DNA from: Qipengyuania marincola
GTDB lineage: Bacteria; Pseudomonadota; Alphaproteobacteria; Sphingomonadales; Sphingomonadaceae
Assembly: GCF_029688625.1 (NCBI RefSeq)
Contig: NZ_JARULC010000003.1
Coordinates: 124,001-188,000, forward strand
Direction: 5' to 3'
Length of the DNA: 64,000 bases
Part shown: positions 35,712-44,399 of the stretch, piece by piece
Layout: every line of letters starts with the position of its first letter
How positions within the stretch are numbered: the first letter of the stretch is position 1
The notes under the pieces: generated by a model
What the model was told of the DNA's origin: nothing
The model's database searches: none
Seen by the model: the letters and a program-made list of their open reading frames with translations, nothing else
Translations under genes and position numbers: made by a program

Positions 35712-36914
35712 ATGAAGATACACGATCTGATTACCACCACCGACGCCCTCGCCGATATGTGCGAGCGCCTGGCGAAAAGCGATTTCGTCACCGTCGACAC
35801 CGAGTTCATGCGCGAGAACACTTACTGGCCCGAGCTGTGCCTGGTGCAGATCGCCAACGAGGAAGAGGCCGCGGCGATCGATCCACTGGCCGACGGGATC
35901 GACCTTTCGCCGCTGTGGGACCTGATGTGCGACAATGAGGACGTGCTCAAGGTCTTCCACGCCGGCGGGCAGGACGTGGAGATCGTCTATAACTTCACCG
36001 GAAAGACCCCTCATCCGATCTTCGACACGCAGATCGCGATGATGGCGATCAGCCAATCCGAACAGATCGGCTATGCCAATCTCGTCGAAAGCTGGCTCGG
36101 CATCACGGTCGACAAGGGCGCGCGCTTTACCGACTGGAGCCGCCGCCCGTTGACCGACCGCCAGATCGAATATGCCATCGGCGATGTGACGCACCTGTCG
36201 AAGATCTTTCCCAAGATCCTGAACAAGCTGGTCAAGACCGGCCGTGGCGCATGGCTCGATGCCGAAATGGACAAGCTCGCCGATCCCGCGAATTACGCCA
36301 ATGACGCGGCCAGCGCATGGCACCGCATCCGCTCGCCGGGCCGCAACCCCTCCGTCCTCGGCCGACTGAAGGCGCTTGCTGCCTGGCGCGAGGGCGAGGC
36401 GCAGCACAAGAATATCCCCCGCGGCCGCATTATGCGTGACGAAACCCTGGCCGACATTGCCAGCCATCCGCCCAAGAAACAGGCCGATCTCACCAAGGTG
36501 CGCGGCCTGTCCAATGCGTGGAAGGACAACGATATCGGCAAGCGCCTGATGAAGGTAATCGACAAGGCGGAGCCTTTGCCGAAGGACGAGATGCCGGCCA
36601 AGAGCAAGCCTGGAGCGCCGCTGGGCAAGGAAGGCGCACTGGTCGCAGACCTGCTCAAGCTGTTGCTCAAGATCCGGGCACGGGAAATCGACGTCGCTGC
36701 GCGCCTGCTGACCCGTGCGGACGAGATGGAGGCGCTCGCAGCCGGCGTGCGCAACCTGCCGATCCTGCAGGGCTGGCGCTACGAAGTGTTCGGCAAGGAC
36801 GCGCTCGACCTGGTCGAAGGCAAGCTGGCCTTCGCGGTCAAGAAGGGCCGTCTCCACATGACCCATGTAGACGATATGCAGGCCGACATGGTCGAGACGC
36901 AGGCGGCAGAGTGA
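35712..36914 (+). CDS. rnd: Ribonuclease D
   Basis: A 3'-5' exoribonuclease that trims tRNA 3' ends. The 400-residue protein has the DEDD exonuclease domain (FVTVDTEFMRE, then KVFHAGGQDVEIVYN, and the C-terminal exonuclease motif DRQIEYAIGDVTHL) and HRDC-like domains (AWREGEAQHKNIPRGRIMRDETL). Its stop overlaps the start of the oxyR gene as GTGA, so RNase D and the regulator are co-translated. Confidence 0.94.
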   Translation: MKIHDLITTTDALADMCERLAKSDFVTVDTEFMRENTYWPELCLVQIANEEEAAAIDPLADGIDLSPLWDLMCDNEDVLKVFHAGGQDVEIVYNFTGKTPHPIFDTQIAMMAISQSEQIGYANLVESWLGITVDKGARFTDWSRRPLTDRQIEYAIGDVTHLSKIFPKILNKLVKTGRGAWLDAEMDKLADPANYANDAASAWHRIRSPGRNPSVLGRLKALAAWREGEAQHKNIPRGRIMRDETLADIASHPPKKQADLTKVRGLSNAWKDNDIGKRLMKVIDKAEPLPKDEMPAKSKPGAPLGKEGALVADLLKLLLKIRAREIDVAARLLTRADEMEALAAGVRNLPILQGWRYEVFGKDALDLVEGKLAFAVKKGRLHMTHVDDMQADMVETQAAE

Positions 36915-37819
36915 GTACCTACCTACCCACCCTCAAGCAGTTGCAGTATCTGGTCGCACTGCACGAACACGGCCATTTCGGCCGCGCGGCCGAGGCGAGC
37001 TTCGTGTCGCAATCGACACTCAGCGCCGGCATTCGCGAGCTCGAATCGCTGCTCGGCGTGACGCTGGTCGAGCGAAGCCGCCGCGTCGTGCGGTTCACCG
37101 CGCTCGGCAATCAGGTGGTGGAGAAGGCGCACCGTATCCTGCGCGAGGCGGAGGAGCTGGCTGACCTGGTGCAGGCTGCGGGCAAGCCGCTGGCGGGCCA
37201 ACTACGCATGAGCGTGATCCCGACGATCGCGCCCTTCCTCCTGCCGCGTTTCCTGCCGCGCCTGCGCAAGGAACGTCCGGACCTCAAGCTCTTTTTGCGC
37301 GAGGAAACCAGCCACGACGCCGTCGAATCGCTGCAACATGGGCGAGTCGACTGCGTGCTGCTGGCCCTCCCCTTTGCCACCGGCGAGGTGGAGATGGCGC
37401 ATATCTCGGACGACGAACTCTACGTCGCACTGCCCAAGGACGATCCGCGCGATCCCCCCTCCGAGGTGTCGGCGAGCATGATCGATTCCCTGAGCGAAGG
37501 CGGGCGCCTGCTGCTGCTGGAAGACGGCCATTGCCTCAAGGAACATGCGCTCGCCGCCTGCAACCGGCCCGAATTGCGCGCCTCCGCCACGATGATCGGC
37601 ACCAGCCTGCATACGCTGGTCCAGATGGTGGACAATGATCTCGGGCTGACCATGCTGCCGAAAATGGCGGTCGACGCCGGTATCCTCAACGGCACCGACG
37701 TGGTTGCCCGCCCCCTGAAGAACAAGGACGCCAAACGCGAGATCGCGCTGATCTGGCGGAAGAATTCCCCGCGCCGCGATGATTTCGAGCTGCTGGCGGA
37801 GGAATTGCGGGCGGGGTGA
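36911..37819 (+). CDS. oxyR: OxyR-type LysR regulator (hydrogen-peroxide sensor)
   Basis: A 302-residue LysR protein: N-terminal helix-turn-helix (LKQLQYLVALHEHGHFGRAA) and effector domain containing DGHCLKEHALAAC. The cysteines C208 and C217 are nine residues apart as in E. coli OxyR (C199, C208), where a disulfide forms on peroxide exposure. It starts at a GTG overlapping the rnd stop. No katG or ahpC is adjacent, so targets are elsewhere. Confidence 0.9.
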   Translation: MSTYLPTLKQLQYLVALHEHGHFGRAAEASFVSQSTLSAGIRELESLLGVTLVERSRRVVRFTALGNQVVEKAHRILREAEELADLVQAAGKPLAGQLRMSVIPTIAPFLLPRFLPRLRKERPDLKLFLREETSHDAVESLQHGRVDCVLLALPFATGEVEMAHISDDELYVALPKDDPRDPPSEVSASMIDSLSEGGRLLLLEDGHCLKEHALAACNRPELRASATMIGTSLHTLVQMVDNDLGLTMLPKMAVDAGILNGTDVVARPLKNKDAKREIALIWRKNSPRRDDFELLAEELRAG

Positions 37820-37968
37820 AAATTTCTCCCGACATTCGACAAGACCGACCCAGCCTGTGACGAGCCGAAGTATCGGCGAAATACGACTAAAGTGATCCGT
37901 CAGGGTTCATTGGGATAGGGCCGCACAATTAACTTGTCGCGGCCGTTCCGGCGGCTTCAAATTACGGC

Positions 37969-39966
37969 ATGAAACACCGGCCCGATATCGATGGCATCCG
38001 CTGTCTCGCGGTCATGCCTGTTGTACTGTGTCACGCGGGATTTCCGCTGTTTGCGGGCGGTTTCATCGGAGTCGACGTGTTTTTCGTCGTCTCAGGCTAC
38101 CTGATCACCGGTATTCTGCTGGCTGATATAAATCGGGGCTCATTTTCGCTGGCCCGATTCTACGAGCGCAGGGCGCGGCGAATCCTGCCGGCAGCCCTCA
38201 GCGTCATTCTCGCCTGCCTCGTTGCGGGATGGTTCATTCTTCTGCCCGATGAATACGCTTCTCTTGGCGTTTCCAGTATCGCGGCGATTGGCTTTGTATC
38301 TAACATCAGGTTTTTCGGGGCAGGATCGGACTATTTCGGAGCCGGGGTCGCTTTCGATCCGCTGCTGCATACTTGGTCGCTGGCAGTAGAAGAACAATTC
38401 TACCTTTTCTTTCCCGCTCTTTTGGTGATGCTGTTGGGACCATTATCCCGCTATCGACTCGCGATACTGAGCGGTCTGTGCATCGCTTCCTTTGCCCTGT
38501 CTGTTTACGGACTGTCCCGCGACCAGATCGCGACGTTCTACCTCCTGCCGACCCGGTTCTGGGAATTGGGCTTCGGCGCTCTACTTGCTATCGGCGTCAT
38601 TCCCGCTGCGCGCAATCGAGTGACGGCAGAAGCGTCAGCCTTGTTCGGCCTCTTCCTGGTTGTTGGCAGCGTTCTGCTGATTGATGAAACGATGCCCTTC
38701 CCGGGATGGCTTGCGCTTCCTGCATGCCTGGGGACCTGCCTTCTCATCTGGAGCGGTAGCGACCGGCCGACCACGATAGCAAAGGCTTTGGCATGGCGAC
38801 CGTTCGTTGCCATCGGCCTTATTTCTTACTCCCTCTATCTCTGGCATTGGCCGTTGATCGTCTTCACGCGAATCTGGTTTGCCACCGCAGATCTTTCCCT
38901 TGAAGTTGCCCTCGCCTGTGTCTTGTCATCTCTGATCCTTGCCGCCTTGTCCTGGCGCTTCATCGAGCAGCCTTTCCGCGTTAGAGGTGGTAGACCGACG
39001 GTCGGCCCGAAGCGAGTGCTGGCATGGTCCGCATCGGGCATCGCCGCCGCGTCCGTAGTCGCCCTGTTGCCCTTTTCCTTCGCTGGATTTCCGCATCGGG
39101 TGCCGCCGGAAACGCAGATGTCTTACCGCCTGGCCAAGGATCGCGGCACGCTTTCGATCGAATGCGAAGAGCGGTCCGCTGCGGGATCGGGATGCAGGAT
39201 TGGGGAGCAATGGGACGAAGAGGGCGAACCGGATGTTGTCGTATGGGGCGATTCTCATTCCCTAGCGATGCTGAATGCTTTCGACGAGGTCTTGGACGAG
39301 CACGATTTGACCGGCGTTGCGTATGTCCGGCCCGCCTGCGCTTCCCTTATCGGCGTGGTTCGATCGGACAAGCATGACGGGCGAGAGTGTGCTACGCACA
39401 ATGAGCGAGTGCTTGGAGCAATCCGGCTAGTTCCGGAAGACACCACCGTTCTTCTCATCAGCCGGTGGGCGCTGCTCGCCGAAGGAGATCGCGCGGCCGG
39501 TGAGGCCGGAACGGAGGCGCATTTGGCGCCGGTCGAAACCGCCGGTAGCGACTTCGGACTATCTCGGGAAACCCTGATGTTCCGCGGCCTGGATTCCACT
39601 GTGCGAGAACTGAAGGAAGAGGGACTGCGGGTCATTGTCATGCGTCCGACGCCCGAATTCGGCTATGATGTCCCCAAAGCACTGGTACGTCAGGCATGGA
39701 CCGGCAACGAGATCACTAGTCTGGATCGTAACGACTACGTTCGCCGTGCGCGCGACACGAACGCAATTATCGACGCCGTGGTTTCGCGTCATCAGGCGCA
39801 GGCAATCGCGCCCGGGGATATTCTATGTCCGAAAGAATGCGTCGTCCAACTTGGCGAGACTATACTTTACCAGGACGACGACCATCTTAGCCAAGCGGGG
39901 TCCGAATGGCTCCTTCGCAGATTGGTGGGCGACGGGCTTCTGAACCTTCCCCAAAACGATGGTTGA
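37969..39966 (+). CDS. OafA/YrhL-type acyltransferase with C-terminal SGNH domain
   Basis: A 665-residue membrane protein. Residues 1-360 form the acyltransferase-3 domain with about ten spans and the family motifs DIDGIRCLAV, FFVVSGYLITG, FYERRARRILPA and the catalytic His region HTWSLAVEEQFY. Residues 400-660 form a periplasmic SGNH/GDSL-like domain (WGDSHSLAML for the Ser block, DDDHLSQAG for the Asp/His block). Such fusions O-acetylate lipopolysaccharide or exopolysaccharide. No glycan gene is nearby. Composition is a little less GC-rich than its neighbours, as is common for surface-modifying genes. Confidence 0.92.
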   Translation: MKHRPDIDGIRCLAVMPVVLCHAGFPLFAGGFIGVDVFFVVSGYLITGILLADINRGSFSLARFYERRARRILPAALSVILACLVAGWFILLPDEYASLGVSSIAAIGFVSNIRFFGAGSDYFGAGVAFDPLLHTWSLAVEEQFYLFFPALLVMLLGPLSRYRLAILSGLCIASFALSVYGLSRDQIATFYLLPTRFWELGFGALLAIGVIPAARNRVTAEASALFGLFLVVGSVLLIDETMPFPGWLALPACLGTCLLIWSGSDRPTTIAKALAWRPFVAIGLISYSLYLWHWPLIVFTRIWFATADLSLEVALACVLSSLILAALSWRFIEQPFRVRGGRPTVGPKRVLAWSASGIAAASVVALLPFSFAGFPHRVPPETQMSYRLAKDRGTLSIECEERSAAGSGCRIGEQWDEEGEPDVVVWGDSHSLAMLNAFDEVLDEHDLTGVAYVRPACASLIGVVRSDKHDGRECATHNERVLGAIRLVPEDTTVLLISRWALLAEGDRAAGEAGTEAHLAPVETAGSDFGLSRETLMFRGLDSTVRELKEEGLRVIVMRPTPEFGYDVPKALVRQAWTGNEITSLDRNDYVRRARDTNAIIDAVVSRHQAQAIAPGDILCPKECVVQLGETILYQDDDHLSQAGSEWLLRRLVGDGLLNLPQNDG

Positions 39967-39990
39967 ATTCAGTCTGTAGGTCCCCCGCCG

Positions 39991-40584
39991 CTAGTCCATG
40001 TGCTTCAGGCCGACGCGCAAATAGTCCCAGCCGGTGATCACCGTCAGCACTGCCGCCGCCCACAAGGTGGCAAGGCCGACGGTATGCGGCACGTTCGCTG
40101 CGATGCCGCCGACCGTCACTTCCCAATTCGGCAGTCCTCGCCCCAGAATAAGCGATCCCAGCGCGACCATCTGGAAGGTCGTCTTCCACTTGGCGAGGCG
40201 GCTGACGGGGACCGAGACCTGCAGCGGGCCAAGGAATTCGCGCAGGCCGGAGACGGCAATCTCGCGCATCAGGATGATCAGCCCGGCAATCACATGGGCG
40301 TCGCCGACATACGGTCCGCGCAGCACGCCCTGCGCCGCGAGCACGAGAATCACCGCCGCCACCATGATCTTGTCGGCGATCGGATCGAGGAAGATGCCCA
40401 GCTTCGACACCGTCCCGCTCGAGCGTGCGAGATAGCCGTCGAAATAATCGGTGATGCCCATCGCACAATACAGCAGGAAGGCGGCGAGATAGCCCTCTTC
40501 CCAGCCGGGCCACCACAGCAGGAAGGCCAGCACCGGGATGGCGAATATGCGCGACAATGTGAGAATGTTCGGCAGGCTCAGCAT
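39991..40584 (-). CDS. pgsA: CDP-diacylglycerol--glycerol-3-phosphate 3-phosphatidyltransferase
   Basis: Makes phosphatidylglycerol phosphate, precursor of phosphatidylglycerol and cardiolipin. The 197-residue membrane protein contains the full CDP-alcohol phosphotransferase signature D46-x2-D49-G-x2-A-R-x8-G63-x3-D67-x3-D71, with about five hydrophobic spans around it. Convergent with the acyltransferase (24 bases between stops) and divergent from the MFS gene. Confidence 0.95.
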   Translation of the reverse strand: MLSLPNILTLSRIFAIPVLAFLLWWPGWEEGYLAAFLLYCAMGITDYFDGYLARSSGTVSKLGIFLDPIADKIMVAAVILVLAAQGVLRGPYVGDAHVIAGLIILMREIAVSGLREFLGPLQVSVPVSRLAKWKTTFQMVALGSLILGRGLPNWEVTVGGIAANVPHTVGLATLWAAAVLTVITGWDYLRVGLKHMD

Positions 40585-40700
40585 GGCGCTATCCCCCTAG
40601 CCGCTTACGTCCTGCCGCAAAAGCCGCCGATTGTCCTTGTCCGCCACCGCGTTGGGCCTCTACTAGGGTCGCCGAGAAACGGGGCCATTCCCGGGGGGTC

Positions 40701-42038
40701 ATGCTTACATCCACGCATTTGCTGCGCACCCGGCGGTTCCTGCCGCTGTTCGTCACGCAGCTGTTCAACGCGTTCAACGACAATCTCTACAAGACCACCA
40801 TGGTCCTGTTTGTCGTCTACGCGGTCTATAGCGACCCGGCGACCGAGGCGAGTTTCAGCGGCCTGGCATCGGGCCTGTTCATCCTGCCCTTCTTCATCCT
40901 GTCGGCGCTGGCCGGACAGCTGGCCGACATGCGCGACAAGGCGAAGATCATTCGCACGGTGAAAGCCTGCGAGATCGGGCTGATGGTGATCGGGGCAAGC
41001 GGCCTCTACCTCGCCTACAATGGCATTATGGTACAGAGTGTCGCCATCCCCCTACTGCTGCTGGCGCTGTTCCTCACGGGCGTCCAATCGACCTTCCTCG
41101 GTCCGATCAAATACGCGATCCTGCCGCAGCACCTAAAAAAGGACGAGGTTCTCGCGGGGACCGGCCTGGTCGAAGCGGGAACCTATGTCGCAATTCTCGC
41201 CGGCACGATCCTCGCCGGGCCGATCGCGGTTGACTATACCGGCTGGGCGGCCATCGGCATCATCGTAACCGCCTGCATCGGCTATCTCGTCAGCCGCCAA
41301 GTGCCCCCTGCCCCGCCGATGGGCGAGGTGGAGAAGCTCGACTGGCATATCATCCGCGCCTCGGTGAAGCTGGTGCGCGACACGATGCACAACAGGGAAG
41401 TCTATTACGCCATCCTCGCGATCAGCTTCTTCTGGACCATCGGCGCGGTGCTGTTCATCCAGTTTCCGCCGCTCGCCAAGAACACGATCATGGCCAGCCC
41501 GGAAGTCGCGAGCCTCTTCCTCGTGGTGTTCTCAATCGGCGTGGCCATCGGTTCGGTCGCAGTGAATGCACTGCTCAAGGGCCGAGTTTCGGCGCGCTAT
41601 TCGCCGGTGTCGGTAATCGTCATGGGGCTGTTCGTCGTCGCCTTCTACATCGTCGCGAAGATGTGGCAGGCCGACCAGCCCGAGACGCTATTGTCGGTCA
41701 GCGAATTCATCGCCTGGCCCATGGCCGCGGTGCTGCTGCTCTGCCTTCTTGGCATTTCAGTGGCCGGGGGCATGTTCGTGGTGCCGCTCTATGCTTTCCT
41801 CACCACACGCGTGTCGCCCGACCGCGCATCCCGCACGATTGCGGCGAACAACATCGTCAATTCGGGGGCGATGGTCGCCGGTTCGCTCGCCGCCATGGCG
41901 CTGAGCGCGGCAGGCGTGCCGATCACCGAGCAGGTGCTGCTATGTGCCGCCATGTGCCTGTTCGCGGCCTGGCTTGCACGCCGCCTGATCGCGGCCGAGA
42001 ATGCCGCTGCGGAAGCGGCGGCGGCTGCTGGCGCCTGA
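40701..42038 (+). CDS. MFS transporter, LplT-like (lysophospholipid family)
   Basis: A 445-residue, 12-span MFS protein beginning FLPLFVTQLFNAFNDNLYKT, the opening typical of the LplT/Aas transporter group, with QSTFLGPIKYAILPQHL and AGGMFVVPLYAFLTTRV in line with that group. In other bacteria LplT flips lysophospholipids inward for re-acylation by Aas; some proteins fuse both parts. Here the transporter stands alone. Divergence from pgsA fits a role in phospholipid handling (inference). C-terminus ends in an Ala-rich tail. Confidence 0.85.
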   Translation: MLTSTHLLRTRRFLPLFVTQLFNAFNDNLYKTTMVLFVVYAVYSDPATEASFSGLASGLFILPFFILSALAGQLADMRDKAKIIRTVKACEIGLMVIGASGLYLAYNGIMVQSVAIPLLLLALFLTGVQSTFLGPIKYAILPQHLKKDEVLAGTGLVEAGTYVAILAGTILAGPIAVDYTGWAAIGIIVTACIGYLVSRQVPPAPPMGEVEKLDWHIIRASVKLVRDTMHNREVYYAILAISFFWTIGAVLFIQFPPLAKNTIMASPEVASLFLVVFSIGVAIGSVAVNALLKGRVSARYSPVSVIVMGLFVVAFYIVAKMWQADQPETLLSVSEFIAWPMAAVLLLCLLGISVAGGMFVVPLYAFLTTRVSPDRASRTIAANNIVNSGAMVAGSLAAMALSAAGVPITEQVLLCAAMCLFAAWLARRLIAAENAAAEAAAAAGA

Positions 42039-42043
42039 TCGAC

Positions 42044-42238
42044 CTAGATTATGAAGGCCAGGACCGCCGCAAGCGTGGCGAAATAGGTCGTCGCGACACC
42101 GCGGACATCGCTGGCACTCAATGTCCAGTCGACCGGCTCATTGTCCGGAATGTCCGCAAATCCGAGGCGACGTTGGGGAAGGCTGGCCCGGAACCAGTGC
42201 CGGGATGCCTCGCTCGATAGGACCAGTGCGCGTCTCAT
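42044..42238 (-). CDS. Small tail-anchored membrane protein, 64 residues
   Basis: Starts MRRALVLSSEASRHWFRASL, has a polar, tryptophan-containing middle (DIPDNEPVDWTLSASD) and one hydrophobic span at the very C-terminus (about residues 45-64). No family recognised, but the clean composition and the C-terminal anchor argue it is real. A perfect CtrA-like box (TTAA-N7-TTAA) lies 10 bases upstream of its ATG. It is convergent with the MFS gene (5 bases between stops). Confidence 0.6.
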   Translation of the reverse strand: MRRALVLSSEASRHWFRASLPQRRLGFADIPDNEPVDWTLSASDVRGVATTYFATLAAVLAFII

Positions 42239-42247
42239 AGTACCGGG

Positions 42248-42262
42248 TTAACGCTTTTTTAA
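42248..42262. promoter_or_regulatory. CtrA-box-like element TTAA-N7-TTAA
   Basis: TTAA CGCTTTT TTAA matches the full CtrA recognition pattern of alphaproteobacteria. It lies in the 133-base gap between the divergent 64-residue protein and the TPP enzyme, 10 bases from the former's ATG and 110 from the latter's. So close to a start codon it could repress as well as activate. Chance occurrence is possible but less likely in GC-rich DNA. Confidence 0.4.
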
Positions 42263-42371
42263 CGTTTTGGTATCCCGCCGAGACCGGGCTGTCGCAAAAC
42301 GAAACGAAAGAGACGAAATTAACCATGTTGGCCGATTGTAACCCGCTCGGCTGCGGGCTACGCGCAGCGCG

Positions 42372-44039
42372 ATGAGAGAGACGAAAACGCCCGCTGCTGC
42401 GCGCCTGTTGGTCGATTGCCTGATTGAACAGGGCTGCGACCGGATCTTCACCGTTCCGGGGGAGAGCTTCCTCCAGGTCCTCGACGGACTGGGCCAGCAA
42501 GACGCCATCGATGTGGTGACCTGTCGGCAGGAGGGCGGCGTCGCCTTCATGGCTTGCGCCGACGGGGCGATGACCGGAAGGCCGGGCGTTGCGTTCGTGA
42601 CCCGCGGGCCCGGCGCAACCAATGCCAGCATCGGCGTCCATGTCGCGATGCAGGATTCGCAGCCGATGATCCTCTTCGTGGGCGATGTCGACAGCGAAAT
42701 GCGGGATCGGGAGGGCTTCCAGGAAGTCGATTTCGCCGCCTTCTTCACGCCGATCGCGAAATGGGCCGCACGGATCGACAGCGCCGACCGCATTCCGGAA
42801 TATGTCGCCCGCGCCTATGCAACAGCGATCTCGGGTCGCCCGGGGCCGGTCGTGCTCGCCCTGCCCGAAGACATGCTCAGCAGGGACACCAGGGCCATGC
42901 CACGCGCGAGGGTGGAGCGGCCGGCGCAGGCACCCTGCCCCGACGCGATGCAGGCGATGATGGCGCTGATCGGCGATGCGGCCTCACCCGTCGCCATCAT
43001 CGGCGGCGCGGGTTGGAATGCGAAAGCCCGCAACCATTTCCAGGTCTTCGCCGAACGCCTCGGGATACCAGTTGCCACTGCGTTCCGGCGGCAGGACGCG
43101 ATTTCGCCGAGCAGTCCGGTCTATGCCGGAAACCTGGGATATGGCCCCAGCCCCAAATTGGTCGAGCGCGTGAAAGCCGCCGACCTGATCCTTGCGGTCG
43201 GCGCACGGCTCGGCGAGGCGACGACCGACGGCTACACCGTCCCGCCGCTGCTCGATGCTGAGCGCAAGCTGATCCACGTCCATCCCGATCCAAACGAGCT
43301 CAACAGCGTGTATCCGACCGATCTCGCCATCTGCGCAAGCATGGATGAGTTCGCCGAGAGCGCGGCGCTGTGGGACGATGGCGAGGCAATCGATTTCGAT
43401 GCCGGGCGCCACGCGCATGCCGAGTGGGAGGATTGGGCGACCGCACATCCGAACGATCACACTCTCGATATGGGCCTTGCCGTCCAGTTCATGCGCGATA
43501 CGCTGCCCGCGGATACGATCGTCTGCAACGGCGCAGGCAATTTCGCGGGCTGGTGGCATCGATACTGGCGTTACAACGGCTTTCCGAGCCAGCTTGCGCC
43601 GACGTGCGGCGCGATGGGCTATGGCGTGCCTGCCGCCGTCGCCGCCGCCCTGCGCTTTCCCGAAAGGACCGTCGTGGCCGCTGCGGGTGATGGCGATCTC
43701 CTGATGAACGGACAGGAACTGGCTACCGCCGTCCAGCATGGCGCGAACCTGATCGTGATCGTTGTCGACAACGGGGCCTATGGCACTATCCGCATGCATC
43801 AGGAGCGCGAATTCCCCGGCGATAATCGGATCAGCGCGACGCGCCTCTCAAATCCAGACTTCGCACTCATGGCCGACGCATTCGGCGGCTGGTCCGCCAT
43901 TGCGGAAACGACCGAGCAGTTCAAGGACGCACTTGTCGCTGCCGAGGGTCGCAGCGGATTGCGGCTCATCCATTGCCGCATCGACATCGAGCAACTGGCC
44001 GCCAGCGGTGCCAGCGTCAGCGGCCTGCGAGGGCGCTAG
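42372..44039 (+). CDS. Thiamine-pyrophosphate-dependent enzyme, acetolactate synthase-like
   Basis: A 555-residue protein with the three domains of the POX/ALS family: N-terminal PYR domain with catalytic Glu31 in TVPGESF, central domain (VAIIGGAGWNAKARNHFQ), and C-terminal PP domain with the TPP motif GDGDLLMNGQELATAVQHG ending in VDNGAYG. Candidates are acetolactate synthase-like, oxalyl-CoA-like or 2-keto-acid decarboxylases. No small regulatory subunit (ilvH) follows, so a biosynthetic ALS role is unlikely. It stands alone between a terminator and a CtrA-like box. Confidence 0.85.
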   Translation: MRETKTPAAARLLVDCLIEQGCDRIFTVPGESFLQVLDGLGQQDAIDVVTCRQEGGVAFMACADGAMTGRPGVAFVTRGPGATNASIGVHVAMQDSQPMILFVGDVDSEMRDREGFQEVDFAAFFTPIAKWAARIDSADRIPEYVARAYATAISGRPGPVVLALPEDMLSRDTRAMPRARVERPAQAPCPDAMQAMMALIGDAASPVAIIGGAGWNAKARNHFQVFAERLGIPVATAFRRQDAISPSSPVYAGNLGYGPSPKLVERVKAADLILAVGARLGEATTDGYTVPPLLDAERKLIHVHPDPNELNSVYPTDLAICASMDEFAESAALWDDGEAIDFDAGRHAHAEWEDWATAHPNDHTLDMGLAVQFMRDTLPADTIVCNGAGNFAGWWHRYWRYNGFPSQLAPTCGAMGYGVPAAVAAALRFPERTVVAAAGDGDLLMNGQELATAVQHGANLIVIVVDNGAYGTIRMHQEREFPGDNRISATRLSNPDFALMADAFGGWSAIAETTEQFKDALVAAEGRSGLRLIHCRIDIEQLAASGASVSGLRGR

Positions 44040-44045
44040 GCATTA

Positions 44046-44080
44046 GAAAGGCCGCCCCGGAAAACCGGCGCGGCCTTTTC
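44046..44080. terminator. Terminator between TPP enzyme and csbD-like gene
   Basis: Stem GAAAGGCCGC / GCGGCCTTTTC around a GC-rich loop, with A-run and T-run on the two sides. It is expected to work in both directions for these convergent genes. Confidence 0.8.
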
Positions 44081-44098
44081 AGGCTTGCTTGAGCAGCC

Positions 44099-44269
44099 TC
44101 AGATGTCGTTGCCGAGCTTGCCCTCGACTTCGCCCTTGAACTGCTGCGCCTCGCCCTTGGCTTCCTGCTGGCGGCCTTCCGCGCGCGTTTCGGGATCGTT
44201 CGACCGCTGCTTCAGATTGCCGACGGCTTCGTTGGCATTGCCTTTGATCTTTTCGGTAAGTTCACCCAT
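44099..44269 (-). CDS. CsbD-family stress protein, 56 residues
   Basis: A small hydrophilic protein (MGELTEKIKGNANEAVGNLK ... EGKLGN) with the repeated G-N-x-x-x-A-V-G-x-x-K pattern of CsbD-like general-stress proteins. AGAGGAG is placed well before the ATG. CsbD genes are commonly induced by the general stress response. The upstream gap contains GGAAC but not at the right spacing to a GTT, so no EcfG promoter is claimed here. The neighbouring SDR does have such a candidate. Confidence 0.88.
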   Translation of the reverse strand: MGELTEKIKGNANEAVGNLKQRSNDPETRAEGRQQEAKGEAQQFKGEVEGKLGNDI

Positions 44270-44399
44270 GGCTCGTCTCCTCTAAAGTGAAGCGCAATTT
44301 CCTGCGCCATAACAATACATTAATGGGCGCCCGGGAATGGTGTTCCGATCACATGCGTCGATGCGGTCATGGATCGCGATCAAACGAAGTCAGCCAACT

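Noticed and set aside
42372-44039. Biosynthetic acetolactate synthase (ilvB)
   Set aside because: No ilvH regulatory subunit or ilvC follows; the gene is isolated, so only the family call is kept.
44300-44350. EcfG promoter before the CsbD gene
   Set aside because: GGAAC is present on the minus strand, but 16 or 17 bases later there is CATT or ATTA, not a GTT-type -10.
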